NCBI GenBank assembly: GCA_030433195.1
Contig: JAUIME010000329.1
Location: forward strand, 1-6,270
Source of the DNA: a bacterium
Lineage (GTDB): Bacteria; Planctomycetota; JACOTG01; JAUIME01
Direction: 5' to 3'
DNA: 6,270 nt
Below, piece after piece: positions 1-5,821 of the stretch. Every line of letters begins with the position of its first letter. The first letter of the stretch is position 1. The position numbers and the translations under genes were made by a program. The notes under the pieces are model-generated. The model was not told the DNA's origin. It did not search any database and saw only the letters and a program-made list of their open reading frames with translations.

Positions 1-1518
1 GTTCACGCCCGTCCAGTTCTCGTGGAAGCGGATCATGTTCTCGAATCCGCCGTTGTAGTTGCCCTCCGAGGTCGCGTACGAGCCGGTGATGATCGACGCC
101 ATCACCTGCGTCGGCGACGCGAACGGCAGCGTGCCGGACGTCTTCGAGTCGTCCCAGTTGCTCGAGAGGACGCTCACGGCGTCGCCGATCACGGCGGCGC
201 CCTTCTTGTCGCTGACGTTGTAGTCCCCGTGGATGAAGACCGGATCTTCGGACACGACGGTGAGCTCGTCGGACAGAGTCTCGCCGTTGGTGAGCCGAAT
301 CCCGTTCGGCTGATCCGGACTCGCGTCGGTCCGTGCCGCGTAGATGAGGCCGTTCACGGGCCACATGCCGGCCGCGGCCAGCGCCGCGAGATCGATCTCG
401 GTCACGTAGATGTCCTTGCCCTCACGAGCGTCGTACATCTGCTTCTCGACGAGAACGCCGGGCGGCACCATGAGAGGGGTTCCGTCCGCGTCGTAGAGTT
501 CGCCGTCCATCACCACGATGTCGGCGAGGCCGTGATAGTGTCCCTTACGATGCGTACCGGTACCGGGAGTCACCTCGTAGTAGGTCCCGGTGTTTTCGTC
601 GTATTCGTAGTCGCCTCCGGTACCGGAATCGGTCTCGACAAAGCGCTTGATCGAACGCACGTCGGGCGCGACGAGCTCGCGAAGGCCGTGAACGGACGAC
701 TGCACCGAACCGCCCCATCGCTCCATCGCCTCGACGACCCACGGGCTCAACTCGCCCGAGTCGATGTAGTCGCCGTCACCGTTTCGGTCGTAGCCGAGGA
801 ACGACGAGTCGAAGCCGCTCTCGCTCGCGATCCCCTGCAACATCAGCTCGAACTTGCTGTCCATCGTCTCCATGTTGCCGGACGAGTTCGAACGCACGCG
901 GACCGTGCCGGCCGATGGCAGCCCGATGTCCTTTCGTCGGCGATAGACCTCGCCGACGGCGTGCACGTAGCGCGAATCGAGTGACAGGGTGTTGTCCGAG
1001 CCGAGGTACAGGTCGCGGTTCGTATGGATACGTCCGCTGATGGTCATGTTCGGGAACGGCAGGATCTCGAGGTCGCCATCGTAGAACACCGTGAACTGGA
1101 AGAGCGGCGTCACACCGACGTTGATGAGGCGATTCACCTCGCGCCGATATCCGTTCACCGTCGTCCACGCCTTGATGAGCACGGGCTGATTCAGGACGCG
1201 CACACCGTCCGGATCGTACTCGACCCAGTGCGGGCCGGCTCGCTTGATCGAGAACTCGATCGTGTGCCCGTTGATGTCGTACTGCACGACCTCGCGGGGG
1301 AGCTCGGCGAAGTTCACGACCGACCGCAGGACGACTTTCTCCGCGATCTCGGCTGCGCCGTCGGCGAGGAAGTCCCCGGTGACGAGGTCGTCATTCGAGA
1401 GAGAAAGGTTGTTCTCCACTGCCACCGACGAGAGCAACGCCGCCGACAAAGAGGCCACCACGAGGATGGCGATCACGGACGTGATCAACACCGATCCGGT
1501 TTCGTTTCGGTGTGTCAT
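1..1518 (-). CDS. Large PilX/GspK-like minor pilin or pilus-tip protein, C-terminus outside the window
   Basis: I see 506 codons from ATG at 1518-1516, open to the window edge, so the 3' end is missing. A short polar leader ends at Gly8 and is followed by one hydrophobic segment (about residues 9-33), the PilX/GspK class N-terminus. Position +5 after the Gly is Thr13, not Glu, as is known for GspK-type tip pilins. The segment MTISGRIHTN (158-167) and the region 388-456, with TVVSEDPVFIHGDYN and a later SVLSSNW, match what I know of long PilX-type proteins in environmental bacteria. Residues 244-256 form an Asp-rich EF-hand-like loop (D244, N246, D248, D250, E256), and 296-316 is a Tyr/Asp/Gly-rich stretch. 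The start is supported by GGAGGG five bases upstream. The gene begins one base after the PilW-like stop, so it is probably translationally coupled. It probably sits at the pilus tip; adhesion is inference. Typical PilX proteins are under 250 residues, so this one is unusually long. Confidence 0.85.
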   Translation of the reverse strand, partial: MTHRNETGSVLITSVIAILVVASLSAALLSSVAVENNLSLSNDDLVTGDFLADGAAEIAEKVVLRSVVNFAELPREVVQYDINGHTIEFSIKRAGPHWVEYDPDGVRVLNQPVLIKAWTTVNGYRREVNRLINVGVTPLFQFTVFYDGDLEILPFPNMTISGRIHTNRDLYLGSDNTLSLDSRYVHAVGEVYRRRKDIGLPSAGTVRVRSNSSGNMETMDSKFELMLQGIASESGFDSSFLGYDRNGDGDYIDSGELSPWVVEAMERWGGSVQSSVHGLRELVAPDVRSIKRFVETDSGTGGDYEYDENTGTYYEVTPGTGTHRKGHYHGLADIVVMDGELYDADGTPLMVPPGVLVEKQMYDAREGKDIYVTEIDLAALAAAGMWPVNGLIYAARTDASPDQPNGIRLTNGETLSDELTVVSEDPVFIHGDYNVSDKKGAAVIGDAVSVLSSNWDDSKTSGTLPFASPTQVMASIITGSYATSEGNYNGGFENMIRFHENWTGVN

Positions 1519-1519
1519 C

Positions 1520-2266
1520 TCATCCCTCCAGTTCGCGCGTGTTGCGCAAGTTGACGGTTCCTTCGACGCCGACCCGGAGCGTGCTTCCGTCCGGAAGCTG
1601 CTCGATCATGTACACGACGATCACGATCTGGTTGTAGAGGACCGTCGGGTCGTAGGAGATCACGTCGACGACCACCTTCTCGACGTTGCGGCCGATGATC
1701 CTGAAAGCACCCGTACTCGACTCCCGAACGAGCTGCGGGTTGCCGCTCGCGTCCTCGACGACGTAGTAGGAGAACTCTTCCGCTCCCCACTCCAGGTCGC
1801 CCGTGTTCGCGGCGAACGGATACCCGTTGCCGTCGAGGTCCGTCAGGCGTCGGAAGACGATCTCGTTCGCCGTGCGATCGACGTGCGTGATCACGCGGTT
1901 TTCGCCGGTGCCGACCTGCCCGCCGAGCTCGGCATCACCGAAGCTCATCGTCGCGAGGAGCGCGCCGCGTTGGTTGTCGTCGCCCATCCGAGCGACGGGA
2001 CGCTCGTAGATCGCGGGCAGGTTCACCGCCCCGCCCTCGATGATCCCGGTCTGCCGGAGTTCGTAGATCATCTCCTTGAGAACGCGCCGGCCCGACTCGC
2101 GCAGGACCGATCGGGTGTTCCCCTCGTCGTACGAAGTCTGCACGCCGTCGATGACGACGAACAGACTCGTGAAGATGACGGAGAAGATCGTCAGCGTCAT
2201 CATCATTTCGAATAGCGAGAAGCCGCTCTCGCGGTGTCCGCGCAGGTGAGTCCGTTCCGCATTCAT
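1520..2266 (-). CDS. PilW/GspJ-like type IV minor prepilin
   Basis: The product is 248 residues. The leader MNAERTHLRGHRESG is followed by FSLFE, so prepilin peptidase should cut between Gly15 and Phe16 and methylate Phe16; Glu20 is the conserved Glu+5. Residues 16-39 form the hydrophobic N-terminal helix. The segment VLRESGRRVLKEMIYELRQ (54-72) is the amphipathic continuation usual in PilW, and the rest is the beta-rich globular domain. An Asp-rich DLDGNG loop (143-148) lies after IVFRRL. The protein acts as a minor pilin in the inner membrane and then in the pilus. I chose ATG 2266 because AGGAGAGG (2284-2277) lies ten bases upstream and the leader is then 15 residues. An in-frame ATG at 2293, overlapping the previous stop as ATGA, would give a 24-residue leader and is possible. 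It is the middle gene of the pilin operon. Confidence 0.88.
   Translation of the reverse strand: MNAERTHLRGHRESGFSLFEMMMTLTIFSVIFTSLFVVIDGVQTSYDEGNTRSVLRESGRRVLKEMIYELRQTGIIEGGAVNLPAIYERPVARMGDDNQRGALLATMSFGDAELGGQVGTGENRVITHVDRTANEIVFRRLTDLDGNGYPFAANTGDLEWGAEEFSYYVVEDASGNPQLVRESSTGAFRIIGRNVEKVVVDVISYDPTVLYNQIVIVVYMIEQLPDGSTLRVGVEGTVNLRNTRELEG
1524..1529 (-). promoter_or_regulatory. Ribosome binding site of the PilX-like gene
   Basis: GGAGGG on the minus strand, five bases before ATG 1518, lying within the last codons of the PilW-like gene. This layout suggests coupled translation. Confidence 0.75.
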
Positions 2267-2276
2267 GAGCTTGCCG

Positions 2277-2284
2277 CCTCTCCT
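2277..2284 (-). promoter_or_regulatory. Ribosome binding site of the PilW-like gene
   Basis: AGGAGAGG on the minus strand, ten bases before ATG 2266 and inside the alternative reading from ATG 2293. It favours 2266 as the start. Confidence 0.55.
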
Positions 2285-2289
2285 GGGGT

Positions 2290-2682
2290 TCATCGGGTCC
2301 GCGCCGTATGCATGGATTCGGTGCGGGGTCTCCCCTTGGGATCGAGCCATTCGATCGTCGCCGTGATCAAGAGCGGATCCCGGTCCGGGTTCCGGTACGT
2401 CACGGTGATGCGCTCCCGCTGCAGGTGCAGAGAATCGAACTTGGCGATTCGGGAGCCGTCGGGATACCGATCGACGATCTGGTCGAACGGAGTGCTTCGA
2501 ATGTCCTCGAGTGCTGTCTCGAGGTCGAAGAACGCGATGTTCCGCTCGTGGGCCATCTCCCCGAGCTCTCCGAAGGAGAAGCACGAATGGAAGATGGACA
2601 TCGCGCCGATCGCGAGCAGCGCGATCGAAATGATCAACTCGATGAGGGTAAAACCGTTGTCGGTTCGCGCACACTTCTTCAT
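2290..2682 (-). CDS. PilV/GspI-like type IV minor prepilin
   Basis: The product is 130 residues. A basic 10-residue leader (MKKCARTDNG) precedes FTLIELIISIALLAIGAMSI, the classic prepilin signature. Cleavage is expected between Gly10 and Phe11, and Glu15 is Glu+5, which pairs with the neighbouring subunit's N-terminus during assembly. Residues 11-31 form the transmembrane/helical core. ERNIAFFDLETALEDIRSTPF (46-66) fits the 'a.a...ie.lr..pf' region of PilV/GspI. I chose the start at 2682 because GGGAG (2694-2690) lies seven bases upstream and it gives a normal leader; an upstream ATG at 2736 would add 18 residues with no ribosome site. It is the first gene of the pilin operon, 26 bp or less before the next start. 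It is a small minor pilin rather than a major pilin, judged by company and by the lack of the usual major-pilin C-terminus. Confidence 0.88.
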   Translation of the reverse strand: MKKCARTDNGFTLIELIISIALLAIGAMSIFHSCFSFGELGEMAHERNIAFFDLETALEDIRSTPFDQIVDRYPDGSRIAKFDSLHLQRERITVTYRNPDRDPLLITATIEWLDPKGRPRTESMHTARTR

Positions 2683-2689
2683 TTCTCGT

Positions 2690-2694
2690 CTCCC
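2690..2694 (-). promoter_or_regulatory. Ribosome binding site of the PilV-like gene
   Basis: GGGAG on the minus strand with a seven-base spacer to ATG 2682. It decides between the 2682 start and the longer 2736 start. Confidence 0.7.
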
Positions 2695-2755
2695 GGGCGA
2701 GGCCGAGGCGAGGTGCGCAGGGGTAGGAGACGACAACGAGGACCGGGTTCGCAGT

Positions 2756-2819
2756 GGGCAGAGTCTGCCCGCTACCGGTCGGCATCCGGACGAGTCCGTC
2801 TGCCATGCTTCGAGTCGAA
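2756..2819 (-). promoter_or_regulatory. Structured 5' leader of the pilin operon, three hairpins
   Basis: Read on the minus strand there are three hairpins in a row. The first (2819-2809) has arms TTCG/CGAA and loop ACT. The second (2804-2781) has an outer stem GGCA/TGCC, a symmetric GA/GA internal loop able to form tandem sheared G-A pairs, an inner stem CGGA/TCCG and loop CTCG. The third (2770-2756) has GGGCAG/CTGCCC and loop ACT. GACTC lies at each apex. GGCAGAC occurs in both the second and third hairpins, so the CTGCC arm of the third could pair instead with the second's 5' arm, giving mutually exclusive folds. No U-run follows, so this is not an intrinsic terminator. The rest of the 2683-2941 gap contains the promoter and nothing else I recognise. 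The regulatory role is inferred. Confidence 0.4.
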
Positions 2820-2862
2820 TACAACCGCCCTATCGAGATTGACCCTGGGATGGATCGCGGGA

Positions 2863-2890
2863 AGTATACCCCAGGCCCTCTTGAAGTCAA
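2863..2890 (-). promoter_or_regulatory. Sigma-70-type promoter of the pilin operon
   Basis: On the minus strand TTGACT (2890-2885) is separated by 16 bp from TATACT (2868-2863), each one or two bases from consensus. Transcription would start near 2856, giving a leader of about 175 nt before the PilV-like ATG. The promoter is the best in the window and lies between the glycosyltransferase stop and the pilin genes, so the pilin operon probably has its own transcript. Confidence 0.7.
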
Positions 2891-2903
2891 ACTCCGAGCT
2901 GGC

Positions 2904-2930
2904 TTTTGGAAAATTACTAGAAAGAACTAA
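2904..2930 (-). promoter_or_regulatory. AT-rich block upstream of the pilin promoter
   Basis: This block of about 27 bp is strongly AT-rich, in contrast to the GC-rich surroundings. It lies at about -48 to -74 from the inferred start site. It could be a distal UP element or a site for a DNA-bending protein or activator. Which of these it is cannot be told from sequence. Confidence 0.35.
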
Positions 2931-2941
2931 CTGACAGGCAC

Positions 2942-4267
2942 TTACATCGACCGACGGGAAGCGCGCGGCGGTCGGTCGCCGTCGAATTCTCCGTGCCTCG
3001 GGCTTCCGTTGCGAGCGGCCAGAACCCGTTCGACGTGCTCCATCTTGGCGCGCGCTCGAAGCTCGGGCCGGGAGTCCCGCGCTCGGGCGATCCGGGCGCG
3101 GCGCCGCCCTTCGTCGTCTCGCGCGAGCTCGTCCTCGACGGCTTCCACGAACGCCCGCGCGTTCGCCGCGACCCGAACGAGCCCGTCGAAGTCCTCGAGC
3201 TCGGGCAAGAACGGCGTCGAGACGATAGGCTTGCCGCTCGCGAGGTACTGGTAGATCTTGTTGGGGTGGATGTACCGCCCGACCTCGTCGGCACGATGAA
3301 AGAGCGCGCAGACGTCCACCCCCTTCAGGAAGCCGGACAGCTGGTCGTACGGCACCCAATCGAGGAAGCGGATCCGCTCGCTCGCTTGGCGGAACGCACT
3401 CATCTCGGCCGATTCGAGAAACGCGTCGGGACCGTCGATCGAGGCCGAGAAGACGATCGTCCACTCGGGTCGCAGTCGCGTGATCTCGACCACGAGCTCG
3501 AGGTCGATCCAGGGGTTCACGCCGCCGATGAAGCCGATCACGGGCCCGTCGAGGTCCGCGAGCGACGGCAGCGCTGGCGTCGAGTCGTGGATCGCGAAGT
3601 CTTCGGGAACCGCCGTGTTGGGGATCCAATGCACCTCATCGGAATATTCGGCGAGGTCGGTTGCCAACGAACGGGCGGTCGTGAAGACGAGATCGGAGCG
3701 ACGCACCATCTCGATCATCTCCGCGCGGACTCTCGCATCGCGGCCCGACGGGTATTCGAGATACACCGAATACTCGTCCGAGACCTCGAAGCACACCGCC
3801 GACGCTTCGATCCCGAGTTCGAAGAACCAGCGTTGGGACGGGGACGTCAGGAACACCACGGGGCGCTCGATCCCGAGCATCTGCATGGCTGAACGGACGC
3901 GGTGTTCGACGTGGCGGTTTCGAGCCCGATCGAGCCAACCCGGCCCGCGCGGCAAGAACGACCCCGGTTGGATCAAATACGGGCCGTGCTCCCCGGCCCC
4001 GGGAGCGAGACGCATCCGACGGCGAGTGCCTCGCGTGACCGAGCGGCGAGCACCGAGGGGCTTCTCGACCACGAGGAGGGGCCCGAACGCCGTCATCGCA
4101 CCGAGATGATGCCGGCGCGTGTACGCGTTCCAGTCGTCCTCGGGGATGATCGCGACGCAGCCCCGGCTTCCGCACGGGGATCCCCCGCCGGAACCGTGCC
4201 GCGAAGCGGACCCGTCCGGAGAGGCCTCGAGGTCGTGATTAGCAGGCAAATTCTCCACTCGCAGCAT
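2942..4267 (-). CDS. GT4-like family glycosyltransferase
   Basis: The product is 441 residues with two Rossmann-like halves (GT-B fold). The N-terminal half opens with VAIIPEDDWNAYTRRHHLG (38-56), then LLVVEKPLG, a HGPYLIQPG segment (94-102), a DLVFTT strand (192-197) and WIPN (214-217), the layout of TuaH-type and related GT4 enzymes. The C-terminal half starts at GPVIGFIGGV (241-250), followed by RIRFLDWVPYDQL (298-310) and the donor-binding PNKIYQYLASGKPIV (335-349). It should transfer a sugar from a nucleotide-sugar to an envelope glycan or protein; the substrate is unknown. The usual second Glu of the EX7E pair is Gln340 here. The C-terminal 60 residues are Arg/Ala-rich and low in complexity. 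The ATG start lacks a good ribosome site. GTG at 4258 is an alternative, because a TGCTAAGAT -10-like sequence overlaps the ATG. It is divergent from the next gene and upstream of the pilin operon. Confidence 0.85.
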   Translation of the reverse strand: MLRVENLPANHDLEASPDGSASRHGSGGGSPCGSRGCVAIIPEDDWNAYTRRHHLGAMTAFGPLLVVEKPLGARRSVTRGTRRRMRLAPGAGEHGPYLIQPGSFLPRGPGWLDRARNRHVEHRVRSAMQMLGIERPVVFLTSPSQRWFFELGIEASAVCFEVSDEYSVYLEYPSGRDARVRAEMIEMVRRSDLVFTTARSLATDLAEYSDEVHWIPNTAVPEDFAIHDSTPALPSLADLDGPVIGFIGGVNPWIDLELVVEITRLRPEWTIVFSASIDGPDAFLESAEMSAFRQASERIRFLDWVPYDQLSGFLKGVDVCALFHRADEVGRYIHPNKIYQYLASGKPIVSTPFLPELEDFDGLVRVAANARAFVEAVEDELARDDEGRRRARIARARDSRPELRARAKMEHVERVLAARNGSPRHGEFDGDRPPRASRRSM

Positions 4268-4274
4268 CTTAGCA
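4263..4274 (-). promoter_or_regulatory. Possible extended -10 of the glycosyltransferase gene
   Basis: On the minus strand TGC directly precedes TAAGAT (4271-4266), an extended -10 pattern, but the element overlaps ATG 4267. If it is real, the transcript would begin near 4259 and translation could start leaderless at GTG 4258. No good -35 is seen. Confidence 0.2.
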
Positions 4275-4312
4275 GGCCGTACAATCGCAAGCGAGCACGC
4301 CGAAATCCGAGA

Positions 4313-4342
4313 CCGGACATCCGGATCCGCGAAGATGTCCGG
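4313..4342. repeat. Perfect 9-bp inverted repeat in the divergent spacer, candidate operator
   Basis: CCGGACATC (4313-4321) and GATGTCCGG (4334-4342) are exact reverse complements separated by 12 bp. Their centres are 21 bp apart, two helical turns, so a dimer could bind one face. The spacer contains CGGATCCG, itself palindromic. The right arm overlaps the expected -35 position of the plus-strand gene. It lies between two divergent genes and could control one or both. An RNA hairpin is the other reading. Confidence 0.45.
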
Positions 4343-4358
4343 GCACGCGAAGCGAAGG

Positions 4359-4364
4359 TACACT
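4359..4364 (+). promoter_or_regulatory. Candidate -10 element of the Cys/His protein gene
   Basis: TACACT lies nine bases before ATG 4374, which would place the transcription start at or next to the start codon and so make the message leaderless. The 17-bp-upstream hexamer TGTCCG is a poor -35. There is also no ribosome site before this ATG. Confidence 0.35.
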
Positions 4365-4373
4365 CCCGTCAGC

Positions 4374-5729
4374 ATGAATCCCCCCGGCCGATCCGAAAGC
4401 CGCTCCGAGCGGCGCGACGAGACCGCTTCCGCCTCCGATCGAGGACCCACCGAATCGAGCGCCGGAGCCTCGAACGCACGACGCCGACGCCGACGCTCGC
4501 GCAATCCGAAATCCGCGTCGCGCAAATCCGAAGCGACGGGTGAAGGCGCACGCGGGAGCTCGTCGACCCACGGCCCCTCCGATCCGCTCTTGCTGTCGAT
4601 GCGCATCTTGAAGGACCTGCGACGCCTGTGTCGTCTCATCGCCGAGCAGTCTCCCGGCGCGGCCGACCCCGCGGCAGTCGAGCGCCTCGAGACCGAGCTC
4701 ACGATCGAGCTCTCGGGTGAACGCCTCTCGAACCGGACACGCGGTCGCGCGAGACAGCTCGTGCGACGCCTCGAAAAGCAGATCACGAGTCTCGGGGGAT
4801 CCTCGTCGACTCCTCTCGGACGGGTGTTCTGCTACCGATGCGAAAGCGCCGAGTGCGAGCACGCCACCCCGCCGTCCGGCCACGACGTCTTCGTCGGGTA
4901 CCACGCGACGGGGCGCGCCGAGTGGGCGAGCTTCACGACTCTCTGCCTCGAGCACCGTCCCGACGAGGCCGACGCGCTCTATGCCGATCCGCCTCGACTC
5001 CTCACCGAAACGTCGACGGCCGCGGAACTGCGGGTCGATCAGTTGCCGGCCTTCGGAGCGCGCTCTTCCGCCTACGAGGTCCTGGGCCAAGTGGCCGTGG
5101 GCTACTTCTACGATCGATCACGACCGACCGGCCGCTCTTCGGAACGACGGGCGCTGACGATCCAGATCGTCCACCGAGTGAACGCGAAGGGAGAGCCCGA
5201 GGGCGTCTTGAACGTCATCGGCGCCTGCGACGGTACCGACTCCCTCGGCGCGCTTCGCGACGACGACGCGCAAACGCTCGCGGACATCGTTCGTCAAGGC
5301 GAACGGCGCCTCGCCTCGCTCCTGCACGCACGCAACGGATCGAGCGCACCGCCGGACCGGATCCGCTCGCTCCTCGGATGGCTCGCGCGCAGCCTCGAGC
5401 ACAGCTTCAAGCAAATGCAGCGACGTACGAAACACGCCCAGGAACGCGCACGCGACTCGCAACGCCCGACCCAAAAGGCACGCGAGGATGCTCTGCGCGC
5501 GACGCCCGAGCGCCTCTACATCGACGTCGACGCGGACACGTTCGTCGTCGCGGGGCCTCGCGGACGCACGCACGTCTTCACGCTCGCGGGCCGGCACGTC
5601 ACGAGCCTCGTCGTTCCAGCCGATTCGGTGCGACGCCGTGTCTCCGGAAACCGCTGGCGCCGCGCAACCGCGTCTGAGTGGAGCGCCTTCTCCGAGGTGT
5701 GTGTCGCGATCACGGACCCGCCTTCCTGA
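4374..5729 (+). CDS. Uncharacterised protein with Cys/His cluster and conserved-looking C-terminal module
   Basis: The product is 451 residues and I do not recognise a named family. Residues 1-68 are low complexity, Ser/Arg/Glu-rich with the run ARRRRRRSR (35-43), and probably disordered and nucleic-acid- or surface-binding by charge. Residues 69-140 look helical and basic. Residues 150-194 contain FCYRCESAECEH with Cys153, Cys156, Cys161 and His163, followed by Cys191 and His194; this looks like a zinc site. DVFVGYHATGRAEW (171-184) follows the first Cys group. Residues 230-320 are a mixed region with YEVLGQVAVGYFYD. Residues 380-436 form a C-terminal module with DTFVVAGPRGRTHVFTLAGRHVTS and a later GNRW. 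There is no signal peptide or membrane helix, so it is probably cytoplasmic. I took ATG 4374 over ATG 4335, because the latter lies inside the inverted repeat and the extra 13 residues look unremarkable. It is followed by the DUF2203 gene on the same strand after 92 bp. Confidence 0.8.
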   Translation: MNPPGRSESRSERRDETASASDRGPTESSAGASNARRRRRRSRNPKSASRKSEATGEGARGSSSTHGPSDPLLLSMRILKDLRRLCRLIAEQSPGAADPAAVERLETELTIELSGERLSNRTRGRARQLVRRLEKQITSLGGSSSTPLGRVFCYRCESAECEHATPPSGHDVFVGYHATGRAEWASFTTLCLEHRPDEADALYADPPRLLTETSTAAELRVDQLPAFGARSSAYEVLGQVAVGYFYDRSRPTGRSSERRALTIQIVHRVNAKGEPEGVLNVIGACDGTDSLGALRDDDAQTLADIVRQGERRLASLLHARNGSSAPPDRIRSLLGWLARSLEHSFKQMQRRTKHAQERARDSQRPTQKAREDALRATPERLYIDVDADTFVVAGPRGRTHVFTLAGRHVTSLVVPADSVRRRVSGNRWRRATASEWSAFSEVCVAITDPPS

Positions 5730-5753
5730 TTCGTTCCCGGCCCCGGCGCGATT

Positions 5754-5762
5754 TGCTATCGT
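5754..5762 (+). promoter_or_regulatory. Candidate extended -10 upstream of the DUF2203 gene
   Basis: TGC followed by TATCGT fits an extended -10 (TG at 5754-5755), while TTCCCG at 5734-5739 is a weak -35. It would begin a message about 50-55 nt before ATG 5822. The -10 overlaps a 10-bp palindrome. Confidence 0.3.
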
Positions 5763-5769
5763 TCGAACG
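5760..5769. repeat. 10-bp palindrome CGTTCGAACG
   Basis: A perfect palindrome beginning at the last bases of the candidate -10 upstream of the DUF2203 gene, so a bound protein could block polymerase. Chance occurrence is plausible for a site this short. Confidence 0.25.
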
Positions 5770-5773
5770 AGAC

Positions 5774-5791
5774 GGCGCGCGGAATCGCGCC
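5774..5791 (+). promoter_or_regulatory. Small GC-rich hairpin in the DUF2203 leader
   Basis: GGCGCG and CGCGCC flank a six-base loop (CGGAAT), 30 bases before ATG 5822. No T-run follows, so it is not a terminator of the preceding gene. It may be leader structure only. Confidence 0.3.
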
Positions 5792-5821
5792 ACCACCCGA
5801 GAAGGCAAGGAACGAGCCCCG

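Noticed and set aside
616..627. 12-bp palindrome TCCGGTACCGGA
   Set aside because: It lies within the coding sequence for Ser-Gly-Thr-Gly-Gly repeats and is explained by codon choice.
22..1554. Long plus-strand open frames opposite the PilX-like gene
   Set aside because: Their translations are Arg/Val/His-rich with no recognisable family, and the minus strand encodes a convincing pilus protein. They are high-GC shadows.
2290..2736. Longer start of the PilV-like gene at ATG 2736
   Set aside because: It adds 18 residues before a normal prepilin leader and lacks a ribosome site, whereas ATG 2682 has GGGAG seven bases upstream.
2756..2856. Possible GEMM-type cyclic di-GMP riboswitch in the pilin leader, suggested by CCGGTAGCGGG on the minus strand
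   Set aside because: The most conserved core segments of that class (GGCAAACC and GACGCAAAGCC) and the GNRA-capped helix are absent, so only a short 3' piece resembles it. An Infernal scan with the Rfam c-di-GMP-I model would settle it.
2904..2941. Intrinsic terminator after the glycosyltransferase
   Set aside because: The AT-rich stretch is there, but no stable GC-rich stem directly precedes a T-run on the minus strand.
2942..4786. Glycosyltransferase extended upstream to ATG 4786
   Set aside because: The extra 173 residues are low-complexity Arg/Ser-rich and lie antisense to the well-supported Cys/His protein gene; family similarity begins near residue 38 of the shorter form.
4269..5090. 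Minus-strand open frame opposite the Cys/His protein gene
   Set aside because: Composition is Gly/Arg/Ala-rich without motifs, and it is fully antisense to a better gene and to the divergent spacer.
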